A stretch of 64,000 nucleotides of DNA from a bacterium (GCA_018829445.1 JAHJTV010000018.1:96896-160895); one strand, 5' to 3'; counted from the stretch's first letter, positions 17,540 through 26,488 are shown. Notes: generated by a model not told the origin, from the letters alone. Program-made: numbers and translations.

Positions 17540-18361
17540 CTAAAATTCCTGCAGCTTTTGTTGAATCATGGTAGTTAAAAACGCTTGTTCACTTGCAAGG
17601 CTCCACATGGACATTCGAAAAATAGCTGCTGCCAGCATCCATTTTTCGATATTCTCTTCGGTAATTCCGGGTTGGGTTGCCATCAGGTGAGCCCGGTAAT
17701 TTCGTTCAAATGCCTTTCGGAATATGGGAATAATTATCCGGAGGAAAAGACTTGTTCCAGGTGCTGTTTCCGCCATGGAGAGAATTAACGATGTCATGGC
17801 TAAATCGGCTTCAGGAGCACCCTTGACAGCTTCAGCCCAATCAATGATCTGATAACCATTTGAACTGAGTATAATATTTCCGGGATGAAAATCCATATGG
17901 CAGATGTTGTTGCCATCAGGCAATTGATCGAGGTAACGTTCCAGTATTGGATATTGGTGCGATCTGATTATTCCTTCGGGAAGAGTGTGAGCCATACGTA
18001 ACGCTTCTTCTCTTATATCGGGAAGCTTTTCAGCTTCATGCTTGAGCAACTCCAGGTGAACAGTAGCCATAAAACGTCCGCCCCATCTAACATTCAATGG
18101 ATTTCCGAGTTTAGCCGTCATCAAATCGTTTTCTCCCGCCCACTCGAAGATAATTCCATGGCGTCCGTCGACCTCAACCAGATCCAGAGCATGTGGCGAC
18201 AGCACGCCAGCCGCCGATACGATCTTGCACCGCCGGTATTCATCCTCCACTTTTTCTACGGGGACTGTCTTGTGTAATAACTTGAGCACCCGTTTATCCT
18301 TCAATACATATACGTCCGAAACCCGACCTTCGGCCAGAAACTGTTTGTCCATGCTATTCAT
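17540..18361 (-). CDS. APH/choline-kinase-fold phosphotransferase
   Basis: A 273-residue protein of the aminoglycoside phosphotransferase superfamily (PF01636). The catalytic loop is H155-M-D157-F-H159-P-G-N162, and the magnesium-binding aspartate is D174 in IIDWAEA. The fold also serves small-molecule kinases such as choline, homoserine, methylthioribose and sugar kinases, so resistance is not implied. It sits on the same strand between the alcohol dehydrogenase at 18496 and glpD at 17034, with gaps of 134 and 505 bp. A role as a sugar or polyol kinase is inference from neighbours only. Confidence 0.88.
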   Translation of the reverse strand: MNSMDKQFLAEGRVSDVYVLKDKRVLKLLHKTVPVEKVEDEYRRCKIVSAAGVLSPHALDLVEVDGRHGIIFEWAGENDLMTAKLGNPLNVRWGGRFMATVHLELLKHEAEKLPDIREEALRMAHTLPEGIIRSHQYPILERYLDQLPDGNNICHMDFHPGNIILSSNGYQIIDWAEAVKGAPEADLAMTSLILSMAETAPGTSLFLRIIIPIFRKAFERNYRAHLMATQPGITEENIEKWMLAAAIFRMSMWSLASEQAFLTTMIQQKLQEF

Positions 18362-18495
18362 AACGATCCACCCTCATCATTTATATACAGCGTATTTGCA
18401 ATAAACCTCGTTTCGATTGAGGTGATAAGTCATTCTTCCATGACTTTAGGGCTAATTATTTAAATGGTCTTGACTTTCTTCAGTTGAAGCAAATT

Positions 18496-19548
18496 CTACA
18501 AAAGGATCATTTTTTTCATTCCCTCTTTTTTGAGGCTCAATTCTATTGACTCCAAAACTCCGTCAAGGCTGTCAAAACGATGTGTGATCAGTCGTTTTGC
18601 ATCAATGCGCCCAGCCGTGATTAATTTCAGTGCTTTTTGGTAGTCATCCGGCGAAAAGGATGAAGTGCCGGTAAGGGTTAGTTCCTGATAGTGAAGCATT
18701 TCCGAGGGGATTTCCACTGTTGATCCACTGGGCATGCCACCAAAAAAATTAACACTGCCGCCCCCCCTGGCCAATTCCAAGGCCAGTTGATAAGTTTCAG
18801 CTGTACCGACTGCTTCTATAACCACATCAGCACCCATGAAGCCGGTCTTGAGTCGCAGAACCTGATTTGCGTTGTCCTTGGCTGCATTAATGACTTCATC
18901 GGCTCCAAACTCCAAAGCCTGCTCCAGACGTTGATCATCAATGTCTATCATGAATACTCTGGCGGCACCGTCCGCTTTTGCCAGTTCCATTAGAATAAAC
19001 CCCATGGGACCAGCACCGATGATAGCCACATCCGATCCCAGAGGAATTCCGGTTTTACGAATTGCGTGCAAACAGCAGGCTATGGGTTCTGCAAGAGCAC
19101 CTTCCTCGTAACTGACAGTTTCGGGAAGGACGATCGTTCGCAACGACGCACCTTCGCCTGGAACCTTGAAGTATTCTGCAAATCCTCCCGGCTGAACAAA
19201 ACTGTTGGGGGCTTTGTAACAAAACCGGTGACTGCCCAGCTTGCAAGGAGGACATTGACCGCAAGGGTTAAAGGGAGCAACCGCAACCCTCTGTCCCACC
19301 GAAACACAGTCCACTTTGTCGCCTACAGCAACCACCTCACCTGCCATTTCGTGACCCGGTACCCACGGCAGTCCGTTGAGTGCAATATAAAAGTGTTTAC
19401 CATACATGCAGGCTTTGACGTCCGTATAGCAAAGGGAGCATGCATGCATTTTTACTAAAAAATCATTTTCAGAGATTTCCGGAACAGGCATATCAACCAC
19501 TTTGATGCCCTTTGGGATCTCTACCAGTGTTGCTGCTTTCATTTTCAT
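18496..19548 (-). CDS. Zinc-dependent medium-chain alcohol/polyol dehydrogenase
   Basis: A 350-residue MDR-superfamily enzyme. Catalytic zinc ligands are C40 (CYTD) and H66-E67 (PGHEMAGEV). The structural zinc site is C96, C99, C102, C110. The NAD(P) Rossmann motif is GAGPMG near residue 180. It most resembles the sorbitol/threonine-dehydrogenase group and would oxidise a secondary alcohol with NAD(P). The frame extends upstream to 19608, but the ATG at 19548 follows an AGAGGAAA ribosome-binding site by about 6 nt. Together with the aldolase, the FAD dehydrogenase and the kinase-fold protein it suggests polyol catabolism. The substrate is not known. Confidence 0.92.
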   Translation of the reverse strand: MKMKAATLVEIPKGIKVVDMPVPEISENDFLVKMHACSLCYTDVKACMYGKHFYIALNGLPWVPGHEMAGEVVAVGDKVDCVSVGQRVAVAPFNPCGQCPPCKLGSHRFCYKAPNSFVQPGGFAEYFKVPGEGASLRTIVLPETVSYEEGALAEPIACCLHAIRKTGIPLGSDVAIIGAGPMGFILMELAKADGAARVFMIDIDDQRLEQALEFGADEVINAAKDNANQVLRLKTGFMGADVVIEAVGTAETYQLALELARGGGSVNFFGGMPSGSTVEIPSEMLHYQELTLTGTSSFSPDDYQKALKLITAGRIDAKRLITHRFDSLDGVLESIELSLKKEGMKKMILL

Positions 19549-19817
19549 TATTTCCTCTCTGCAACATTCATTAACAATGTAAATATATGTTGCAAAGAGC
19601 CCTCCCAATTGTCAACACCAAAAATTGAATAATGTCATTTTCTATTAACCGTCCCTCCTCAAAATCGTCTCATCCCATGGTTACAATCGATCATTCGGTA
19701 TTGCTTCGGGTTGATTATCTATTATCCCTGTTTTCCGATGCCTGCTGTTAACTCGCACTGTAGATAAGATCCATAAGATTTCGTCATACGATTACACGGA
19801 AAAGATGGTTTTCAGTT

Positions 19818-19846
19818 TTGACAGTCCATTGCCCCTGTGTTAGAGT
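19818..19846 (+). promoter_or_regulatory. Candidate sigma-70 promoter for the membrane protein at 19904
   Basis: TTGACA (19818-19823), a 17-bp spacer and TAGAGT (19841-19846) lie about 60 bp upstream of the ATG at 19904. The gap 19549-19903 otherwise shows nothing recognisable. The -10 box matches 4 of 6 consensus bases. Confidence 0.45.
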
Positions 19847-19903
19847 CAGCAGCGAATTCAGTAAGAGGAGAGGGAAATTTCAATTTTTAAAAAAGGAGAA
19901 TTT

Positions 19904-20557
19904 ATGACACCAGCTTCACAGCAGGCTCTTGAGGGCTTGAGGGATCTGTCCACGATTAAGTGGTATGTGATCCCGCTTCTAGCCATCGTCTTTTATATTT
20001 ACACTTTAGAAATAAAAAAAGCGAGACAGTCGAAAAACTGGGACGCTATATTTGCGGGACTGACGATTTTCGGAATGGATTTTCTCAATGAAACCTGGAA
20101 CGGACTGGTTTTCTATTTCACCCAGCACTCGGCCTTCTGGACAACGCCCGGTGATACAGCTTTAAGGACGATGGTGGGATGGAATATCGAGATTATGTTC
20201 ATGTTTGCCATTATCGGTATTATCTATTATAACTCCCTGCTTGATAAAAAGGAGGATAAAATACTGGGCATTCCCAACAGGTGGGCAATAGGAATCGGTT
20301 ATGCGGCTTTTTGTGTTTTTGTTGAATGTCTGCTCAATGCTGGGGGACACCTTGTCTGGGAATATCCGTGGTGGTATCGTTCTTTTGGCGGAGTCTGGTT
20401 GATATTCTTCTTCGGCTATTTTCATTTCTTTGTGGCAGCCCTTCTGGTCATCGGCCTGAAAACAACCAAGAGCAAAATAATAGCCGTCAGCACAATCTGG
20501 GCTATCCCCACTATTGTTAACATTATCTGTGCCGGACTGCTGGGTTATACCTATTAA
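19904..20557 (+). CDS. Uncharacterised multi-span membrane protein
   Basis: A 217-residue protein with about six hydrophobic segments (near residues 20-36, 44-62, 90-110, 125-145, 155-180 and 190-214). Conserved-looking polar/aromatic features sit within or beside them: FLNETWNGLVFYFTQ, a TPGDTALRTMVGWNIE loop, and WEYPWWYRSFGGVW. I do not recognise the family. There is a clear AAGGAG ribosome-binding site 7 nt before the start and a terminator after the stop, so it is a single-gene transcript. It is divergent from the alcohol dehydrogenase and convergent with the AraC-type regulator. Buried tryptophans and an asparagine-rich motif could form a ligand or quinone site, but that is a guess. Confidence 0.85.
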   Translation: MTPASQQALEGLRDLSTIKWYVIPLLAIVFYIYTLEIKKARQSKNWDAIFAGLTIFGMDFLNETWNGLVFYFTQHSAFWTTPGDTALRTMVGWNIEIMFMFAIIGIIYYNSLLDKKEDKILGIPNRWAIGIGYAAFCVFVECLLNAGGHLVWEYPWWYRSFGGVWLIFFFGYFHFFVAALLVIGLKTTKSKIIAVSTIWAIPTIVNIICAGLLGYTY

Positions 20558-20580
20558 GAAAGAACCGTTGGCCGGATTTG

Positions 20581-20607
20581 CGGCAGCGTAGTCTGCCGTT
20601 TCTTTTT
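20581..20607 (+). terminator. Rho-independent terminator
   Basis: Stem CGGCAG/CTGCCG with a 6-nt loop followed by TTTCTTTTT, 24 bp after the stop of the membrane protein gene. It also lies 4-30 bp before the 3' end of the convergent regulator. Confidence 0.6.
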
Positions 20608-20610
20608 GGG

Positions 20611-21600
20611 CTAATTCCCAATTGCATATTTCTTGAATCTGCTCTTGTACTCCTTGGGTGTCAGACTGGTTGATTTTTTGAAGATTTTTCTAAAAAAACT
20701 GGCATCCTCATACCCCACCTGGTATGCAATCTCGTCAAAACTGAGTGTTTCCGATTCCAGGTAACGTTTTGCTGCCTCGATTCTCACCCGCTGAACATAG
20801 ACCAAGGGCGTGTCACCAGTGGCAGTCTTAAATCTGCGTTCGAAAGTTCGTCTGCTCACATGGTGAAGCGATGCGATCTCCTCCAGGTTGATCTGCTGCC
20901 GGTGGTGCTGCTCCAGGTACTTCTGGGATAAAAGAACCATCTCATCATTATGGGATTTCTGAAAATTTAAAACCGAAGTATAGGGTGCCTGAGAGAACCT
21001 TCCCAGATCAATGACCATTGACTTGGCACACTGAACCGCTATCTCGTGACCGCAGTATTTTTCCACCAGGTAAAGAGAAAGATCCAGACATCCGTTGGAT
21101 GCCCCCGAGCAGAACAGATCTCCCTCATCGGTTATCATCTGATCCGGTTTAAGTTTGATTTGTGGATAACGACTTTTAAACTCTTCCACATAGCCCCAAT
21201 GGGTAGTGGCTGTTTTTCCATTCAGCAATCCTGTTTCTGCCAGCACGAAGGTTCCGGTACAGACACTGGCAATTGAGGCGCCTTTTTCATAATGACCCTT
21301 AATCCAGGGAAATATCTCACTCTGGTATTTCAAGGTCTTATCAATATCCAGAATCGAAGTGATCAGAATCAGATCTGTCTCTTTGACATCGTTTATGGAG
21401 CAATGAGGTTCAATCAGCAGGCGGTTTAAGCAACGGACCGGTTTGCCGTCGTCACTTACTACTTCAACATTAAAAAAAGGGGTGAGTTTTTCCCCTCGTG
21501 AATAGTTCCATAATATACCTGCCAGGTGAAATACATCCATGGGTCCTGTAACAGTTGATGCACCGGTATTGGTTAGTGCCAAAATAGTCACTGTTTTCAT
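20611..21600 (-). CDS. AraC-family regulator with DJ-1/PfpI (GATase1-like) sensor domain
   Basis: A 329-residue FtrA/GlxA-type regulator. The N-terminal DJ-1/PfpI-like domain covers about residues 1-190. Its nucleophile-position cysteine is C114 (ASVCTGTFVLAETGLL), and H134 is in TTHWGY. The C-terminal AraC domain covers about residues 220-325 and has two helix-turn-helices, including HHVSRRTFERRFK and FDEIAYQVGYEDASFFRKIFKK. The GGGGGAATGAG stretch before the ATG provides a ribosome-binding site. The family usually senses small metabolites. The target is unknown, but upstream of its start lies the miniature element at 21844. Confidence 0.92.
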   Translation of the reverse strand: MKTVTILALTNTGASTVTGPMDVFHLAGILWNYSRGEKLTPFFNVEVVSDDGKPVRCLNRLLIEPHCSINDVKETDLILITSILDIDKTLKYQSEIFPWIKGHYEKGASIASVCTGTFVLAETGLLNGKTATTHWGYVEEFKSRYPQIKLKPDQMITDEGDLFCSGASNGCLDLSLYLVEKYCGHEIAVQCAKSMVIDLGRFSQAPYTSVLNFQKSHNDEMVLLSQKYLEQHHRQQINLEEIASLHHVSRRTFERRFKTATGDTPLVYVQRVRIEAAKRYLESETLSFDEIAYQVGYEDASFFRKIFKKSTSLTPKEYKSRFKKYAIGN

Positions 21601-21835
21601 TACTCATTCCCCCTTTTTTGTCGTTATAGGTCACTTTTATGTCTTTATAGCCATATATATTCAGAAAGAACAAGAAAAATACTGTTGGCAGTAACTTGTC
21701 CAATGATATTTCCCCCGTATCTTATGTTTTCATAAACAATTGCCGATTCAATTAAAATTGACGATATAAGCCTTTAAAATGTCGTATACGCTGCTATTAT
21801 CATTTTTTTAACGGAAATATACTTGGAATCGAATT

Positions 21836-21999
21836 GTTTCTCCGTAACTATTCAATACATGGAATAACAATAGCACGTCATCACCACGAAGGTGGGGATC
21901 TCAGCGACTAAACACTTTATTCTATATTTGCAAAAGATTCCCGCCTGCGCGGGAATGACAATTAGCACCAGGATTTATACTGAATAGTTACGTTTCTCC
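21836..21999. mobile_element. Miniature element with IS66-type ends, copy 2 (148 bp plus perfect 8-bp target duplication)
   Basis: The element spans 21844-21991. The left end GTAACTATTCAATA and right end TACTGAATAGTTAC are inverted repeats matching at 13 of 14 positions. It is flanked by identical 8-bp repeats GTTTCTCC at 21836-21843 and 21992-21999. Internal cargo includes the hairpin ATTCCCGCCTGCGCGGGAAT (about 21929-21954). No coding capacity. It occupies most of the 432-bp gap 21601-22032, between the AraC-type regulator and the gene at 22033. No other feature is evident in that gap. Confidence 0.85.
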
Positions 22000-22032
22000 A
22001 TTAACACAAAACCAATAGTCAGGGAGGTTGGC

Positions 22033-22464
22033 ATGCAAGTAAACGAAGATACATTAAAATTTTTCCAAAACCACCTTGGATATTCCGATGAGGAGATGTC
22101 GACATTTAAAGATAACCCCAAAAACCTTCATGTTTTATCCAAAGCATCGGAATTAAGTAATAAAACTATTATTATGGAAGTCGTGGAGTCACACGGATGT
22201 AACAGCCAGCACAAGGTGGGGGACAGGTTTATTTTTGATGGTGCCGGTAATCTGGTGACAAAACTCAATCCCAGTCGAATATGTATTTATGCACTTCATG
22301 CCATGTCAGCTTTGATTTACGGAGCGCAGGAATTGTTTTATGCAGATGTGGATCCAAATCAGGCTTGTTTCAAGAGAGTGGGTTGTCATGATGTGGGAGT
22401 AAAATGCGGGGGTTGGGGGCATATTGCCATGGAGATCAAGATGGAAGATCGAAAAAAGAGCTAG
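22033..22464 (+). CDS. TIGR04076-like small protein
   Basis: A 143-residue soluble protein. The stretch IIMEVVESHGCNSQHKVGDRFIFDGAGN and the later SRICIYALHAMSALIYG and GGWGHIAMEIKM resemble the TIGR04076 family, whose members have a short core starting with V-x-[GHC]-C--GH--GD and ending in a C-G pair. Function of that family is unknown. Cysteines at about residues 57, 85, 116, 121 and 128 could bind metal. A strong GGAGGT ribosome-binding site lies 5 nt before the ATG. It precedes an MFS gene by 131 bp on the same strand, possibly in the same transcript. Confidence 0.65.
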   Translation: MQVNEDTLKFFQNHLGYSDEEMSTFKDNPKNLHVLSKASELSNKTIIMEVVESHGCNSQHKVGDRFIFDGAGNLVTKLNPSRICIYALHAMSALIYGAQELFYADVDPNQACFKRVGCHDVGVKCGGWGHIAMEIKMEDRKKS

Positions 22465-22595
22465 TCCGGATCATATGATCCAGTCTTTTGGGTCATTGCC
22501 ATTCAAGCAAAATCAAACTAGTTTAATGTGAATGACCGGGTGAACCGGAACAGGTTCTCCCGGTATAATCCACATTTCATTATGAATGGCTTTTG

Positions 22596-23786
22596 ATGAA
22601 GACGTCCCAACTAGCATTAAGAATCCTGATTATAACTTTCAGCCGTTTATTGCTCAATACCGCCAAACGTTTTATCTATACTTTTGCACCAGCCTTAAGC
22701 CGATTTCTGGGCGTTCCTATTACATCGATAACATCATTGATAGCCATAGGTCAGGGAACTTCGGTTTTAGGGGTTTTCCTGGCACCCCTGGGGGATCGGT
22801 TCGGTTACAAACTGTTAATGTTGGCAGGATTGATCAGCCTGACAGTTGGAATGTTTGCCGCGGGGATTTTACCCTTGTACCTCACCCTGGTGTTTACTGT
22901 AATGGTGGCAGGATTGGGGAAGGTTCTATTTGATCCGGCAATCCAGGCTTATGTGGGATTAAAAGTCCCCTATCATCGACGTGGATTGGTGATCGGCATC
23001 CTGGAACTGGCCTGGGCAGGGAGCTCGGTTATTGGAATTCCCTTAGCAGGCGTCTTAATAGAAAAGGCGGGTTGGCAGACGACCTTTATCCTGTTTGGCA
23101 TACTGTCTTTAATCTGTTTTTTTCTGGTTTTGTTCCTGGTTCCCAGGGATAGGGGAATACAATCGTCTCCAGACTCGTCAACCAGAACACTTGTCTTATT
23201 AAAACAACTACTGACTAACAGATCGGCAGTAGGAGCCCTGCTCTTTTTCTTCTTCCTGGGGATTGCCAATGATAATATTTTTGTGATTTATGCATCCTGG
23301 CTGGAAGGTTCCTTTTCTTTGAGCCTGGTAGCGTTAGGCGTCGGGACCAGCGTGATTGGAGCTGCCGAGATTTTTGGTGAACTGTTTACAGCTTTTTTTT
23401 CCGATCGAATCGGATTAAAACGAGCTGTTTTCATCGGAACGATCTGTTCCATTCTCAGTTTTGTCGCGCTTCCTTTCATGAATAGCAGTTTGCCAATGGC
23501 ATTGGCTGCCCTGTTCCTTATCTTTATATCATTTGAATTTACGATTGTCAGTTCGTTTGGACTCTGCACGGAATTAACCCCGGATTCCAGGGCTACCTTG
23601 ATGTCTGGAATATTTGCCACAGCTGGCATCGGGAGAGTAATTGGAGCGACCATTGGTGGTCCTGTCTGGCTAAAAGGGGGATTGGTGGCCATTGGTTCCG
23701 TGTCAGCCGGTTGCACTCTACTGGCACTACTGGCCTTATATTGGGGACTGCGGGACTGGAAAAATGAAAAAGCAATTAGCGATTAG
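22596..23786 (+). CDS. MFS transporter
   Basis: A 396-residue twelve-span major facilitator superfamily permease. GDRFGYK after the second span is the motif-A position of the first half, and SDRIGLKR is its counterpart in the second half. Motif C-like glycine-rich helix GILELAWAGSSVIGIPLAG suggests an exporter (DHA-type). The start is uncertain: TTG at 22593 or ATG at 22596, neither with a convincing ribosome-binding site. The last codons and the TAG stop lie inside a heptamer tandem repeat (23775-23795). The substrate is unknown. Confidence 0.9.
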   Translation: MKTSQLALRILIITFSRLLLNTAKRFIYTFAPALSRFLGVPITSITSLIAIGQGTSVLGVFLAPLGDRFGYKLLMLAGLISLTVGMFAAGILPLYLTLVFTVMVAGLGKVLFDPAIQAYVGLKVPYHRRGLVIGILELAWAGSSVIGIPLAGVLIEKAGWQTTFILFGILSLICFFLVLFLVPRDRGIQSSPDSSTRTLVLLKQLLTNRSAVGALLFFFFLGIANDNIFVIYASWLEGSFSLSLVALGVGTSVIGAAEIFGELFTAFFSDRIGLKRAVFIGTICSILSFVALPFMNSSLPMALAALFLIFISFEFTIVSSFGLCTELTPDSRATLMSGIFATAGIGRVIGATIGGPVWLKGGLVAIGSVSAGCTLLALLALYWGLRDWKNEKAISD

Positions 23787-23798
23787 CGATTAGCGATT
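23775..23798. repeat. Heptamer tandem repeat overlapping an MFS gene stop codon
   Basis: ATTAGCG occurs three times in a row (23775-23795) and a fourth unit begins (ATT). The MFS stop codon TAG at 23784-23786 is formed by the second unit, so unit-number change would change the protein C terminus. Confidence 0.7.
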
Positions 23799-23820
23799 AT
23801 AGACAAATATTAGCCTGTGT

Positions 23821-24966
23821 CTAAGCTGTCAAAAGATGTTTTCCTTTTCCCTTGATCTGTTTTACTCCTGCTATCTTGGCCAGGATTCTGTTTGGCCTGG
23901 CATAACGATCGACATTTTTCGTAAAAAGATAGCCACCGTATTTCGAGCGGATTCTTGTAATACGTTTAGCCGGATTCTGCTCCAACGGATTTACTATTTC
24001 CGCGATAACATCGCCTTTTTTGACAGTTTCCCCGATTTCCCTTCTGTAGATGACAACACCCGGTATCTCTGATTTCAAATGTTCAACCGCGGTTAAAGGC
24101 GTTGCCTCCCGAATCAGCTTTGGAAGTTTGGGTGCTACCCCGGCAATATACCCCCTCCGTTTTAAAAACAGGAAGATATTCCTGGCGTCATTTAGCCCGT
24201 TTTCGTGGGATACATCATTAATTCCCCTGAGTTCAACGGTGGCTGATAGACAAGCTGACGGAATGGAATAATCCGGGAATTTTGCAGCCAATTCCCACCA
24301 TATTTTGCTACAGGCCTCATCGAAAGGCTCCCCGCCGGAGTTTTCAGCCAACAGAGTGACCGGAACTCCCAGTTGTGCTGTCAGATCAGAAGCATCCGGC
24401 CATAAGGGGGTCCCCATATATATATGAAGACAGGCCTCGTAATCGCAATGCAGGTCCAGCACAATATCCGCATCTACCGCCAGGGACATCAGCTTGAGTT
24501 TTAGAAACTGACCTTCATCTTCGGGGTTCATAGCATTTAAGCAAGACAACTGGGCTTCTCGAATTAGTTGAATGTTTTTTTCAGCATTTTTCTGCAGTTT
24601 TTTACCGATTTTTTTTGCCACTTCCTCCGTTAATTCAGGGTAACTGCGATTGAAGTTAACGCCAGTGGAAAATTCAAATCGTCCCTGAAGCTGGTCATTC
24701 TGCCATTGACTGAGACCAATGGGATTGGCTGTGGGAACCAGTACAATCTGTTCCTTAATTTTACCTTCTCTATCCGCCTCATCCAGCAGCTTCAGCAGGT
24801 AGTGCATCACGACAAAACCGGGGGGTTCATCCGCATGCAACCCGGTTTGAATATAAGCTTTTTTTGTAGATGACAGATTGCCGTAGCGAATGATTTGAAG
24901 TTTTCGGCTTGTTCCCATCGATGTGTGGGGAAGGATAATCTCTTCAACTCTTTTAAATATGCGCAT
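23821..24966 (-). CDS. Succinylglutamate desuccinylase/aspartoacylase family (M14-like) zinc amidohydrolase
   Basis: A 381-residue deacylase-type enzyme. Zinc ligands are H44 and E47 (GLHADEPPG) and H173 (LDLHCD). NFNRSYP at 104-110 is the arginine-containing substrate-carboxylate clamp, and the later TVELRG supplies the catalytic glutamate region. A C-terminal barrel-like domain (IPGVVIYRREIGETVKKGDVIAEIVNP) resembles lipoyl-like ends found in this family. These enzymes remove acyl groups from N-acyl amino acids. It lies 53 bp after the last permease gene of a polar amino-acid importer on the same strand. I infer that the importer brings in an N-acyl amino acid or related compound, which this enzyme hydrolyses in the cytoplasm. 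Confidence 0.9.
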   Translation of the reverse strand: MRIFKRVEEIILPHTSMGTSRKLQIIRYGNLSSTKKAYIQTGLHADEPPGFVVMHYLLKLLDEADREGKIKEQIVLVPTANPIGLSQWQNDQLQGRFEFSTGVNFNRSYPELTEEVAKKIGKKLQKNAEKNIQLIREAQLSCLNAMNPEDEGQFLKLKLMSLAVDADIVLDLHCDYEACLHIYMGTPLWPDASDLTAQLGVPVTLLAENSGGEPFDEACSKIWWELAAKFPDYSIPSACLSATVELRGINDVSHENGLNDARNIFLFLKRRGYIAGVAPKLPKLIREATPLTAVEHLKSEIPGVVIYRREIGETVKKGDVIAEIVNPLEQNPAKRITRIRSKYGGYLFTKNVDRYARPNRILAKIAGVKQIKGKGKHLLTA

Positions 24967-25019
24967 GATTAGATTATAAGGGGAATTGTGAGAATCTGGA
25001 ACTATTGATATTCGACCAA

Positions 25020-25706
25020 TTAGGATCTTGCTAAGTGAGCATAAATCCTTTTTTCAACTTTTTTAAACAACCAGACAATACTTAAGGTGATGGACAAATA
25101 GAAGATACCTGCTGTTAAATAGGCTTCATAGGGCGCATAATATCGTGCATTAACGATCCTGGCAGCCCCTGTGATATCCACCAATGTGATCACACTGGCA
25201 AGAGCACTTCCATGTAGCATGAAGATAACTTCATTTCCGTAAGCTGGAAAAGCCCTTCTCAATGAGCTGGGGAGAATAATCCTTCGTAACGATAGAAATC
25301 TTGACATTCCCACCGATTTTGCTGCTTCAACCTCACCAAATGGTGTCGATTCAATCGCTCCTCGAATGATCTCGATGGTGTATGCGCAGGTGTTTAAAGT
25401 GAAAGCGAATAAGGCACAAAAATAGGCTTCTTCGAAGAAATTCCAGAGAAACGTCTGTTTCAGAAAATCGAACTGACCCAATCCGTAGTAGATGATATAC
25501 ATTTGTACCAGCAGGGGCGTTCCTCTAAATATATAAACGAAAAAGCGGATGGGTGCAGTAATAAAGAAATTTCTTGATGCACTCAAAACAGCTAAGGGAA
25601 TGGCAAAGAGTAATCCTATCAACAATGAAATTCCAGTGAGCTGGATGGTTAGAAATAAGCCATCTATGTAATAGTGCAGGCTTTCAAAGATGATTGAGAA
25701 ATCCAT
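25020..25706 (-). CDS. Polar amino-acid ABC transporter permease (HisM-like)
   Basis: A 228-residue permease of the HisMQ/GlnP family with about five membrane segments. The EAA loop is at about GEVEAAKSVGMSRFLSLRRIILPSSLRRAFP (residues 124-154). AGGAGG shortly before the ATG is the ribosome-binding site. It lies 2 bp after the HisQ-like gene. The two form the heterodimeric channel. Confidence 0.92.
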   Translation of the reverse strand: MDFSIIFESLHYYIDGLFLTIQLTGISLLIGLLFAIPLAVLSASRNFFITAPIRFFVYIFRGTPLLVQMYIIYYGLGQFDFLKQTFLWNFFEEAYFCALFAFTLNTCAYTIEIIRGAIESTPFGEVEAAKSVGMSRFLSLRRIILPSSLRRAFPAYGNEVIFMLHGSALASVITLVDITGAARIVNARYYAPYEAYLTAGIFYLSITLSIVWLFKKVEKRIYAHLARS

Positions 25707-25708
25707 GC

Positions 25709-26398
25709 TTATGCCCTCCTTTCACCAAGACTATATCGCCGCTCAGCCCATGACAGGAGATAAGTGGATATCGTTGTAAAGATCAGGTAGTTGAAAGCGA
25801 CAAAAATATAAAAGGTGAAGGGTTTTCGGGTTGAGCCAGCTGCCAGACCAGCCTTTCGAACCATATCATCAAGACCAATCACAGAAACAATAGCAGTAGC
25901 TTTGATCATCACTAACCAGTTGTTACCAAAGCTGGGAATTGCGTAGCGAATCATTTGGGGGGCAAGAATTCTGAAAAAAACCTGCAAACGGGTCATGCCA
26001 TAAACAGCACCCGCTTCCAGTTGCCCCTTGCTGACGGCCATGATGGCGCCGCGAAACGTTTCAGTCATGTAGGCCCCAAAGATGAACCCAATGGTTGCCA
26101 CACCGGCGATATAAGGGTTGATGTCGATATAACCCTCGTAACCTAACGCAAACGCAGCGCTATTCACCATCATCTGGCCACCATAAAAAATAAGAAGCAT
26201 TAAAACCAGATCAGGAATACCGCGGATAATAGAGGTATAAGCAAGGGTAATACTCCTCAATGGTTTTGAATTGGAAAGCCTACCTAATGCCCCCATAATT
26301 CCTAAAAAAACGGCGACTACCAATGAACTCAACGCCAGGTTCAGCGTGATCCAGGCGCCTTCCATGATACTGCCAAAATAACCATAGAGATTAAACAT
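25709..26398 (-). CDS. Polar amino-acid ABC transporter permease (HisQ-like)
   Basis: A 229-residue HisMQ-family permease. The EAA loop is near GQLEAGAVYGMTRLQVFFRILAPQMIRYAIPS. An open frame reaches 26449, but the start at 26398 gives the family-like N terminus MFNLYGYFGSIMEGAWITL, and GGCAGGAT precedes it. The spacing to the binding-protein gene is about 90 bp with the chosen start. Confidence 0.9.
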   Translation of the reverse strand: MFNLYGYFGSIMEGAWITLNLALSSLVVAVFLGIMGALGRLSNSKPLRSITLAYTSIIRGIPDLVLMLLIFYGGQMMVNSAAFALGYEGYIDINPYIAGVATIGFIFGAYMTETFRGAIMAVSKGQLEAGAVYGMTRLQVFFRILAPQMIRYAIPSFGNNWLVMIKATAIVSVIGLDDMVRKAGLAAGSTRKPFTFYIFVAFNYLIFTTISTYLLSWAERRYSLGERRA

Positions 26399-26488
26399 AT
26401 CCTGCCTTAAGACTGAGAGCCGAGACTGCATCCCGGCCCATGGTAACACATTTTGGAATTAATCGCTTATGTAAAAATGCAATCAGAA

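Noticed and set aside
17540..18361. Antibiotic-resistance aminoglycoside phosphotransferase
   Set aside because: The fold is shared by many metabolic kinases, and the neighbours are metabolic genes. Nothing points to resistance.
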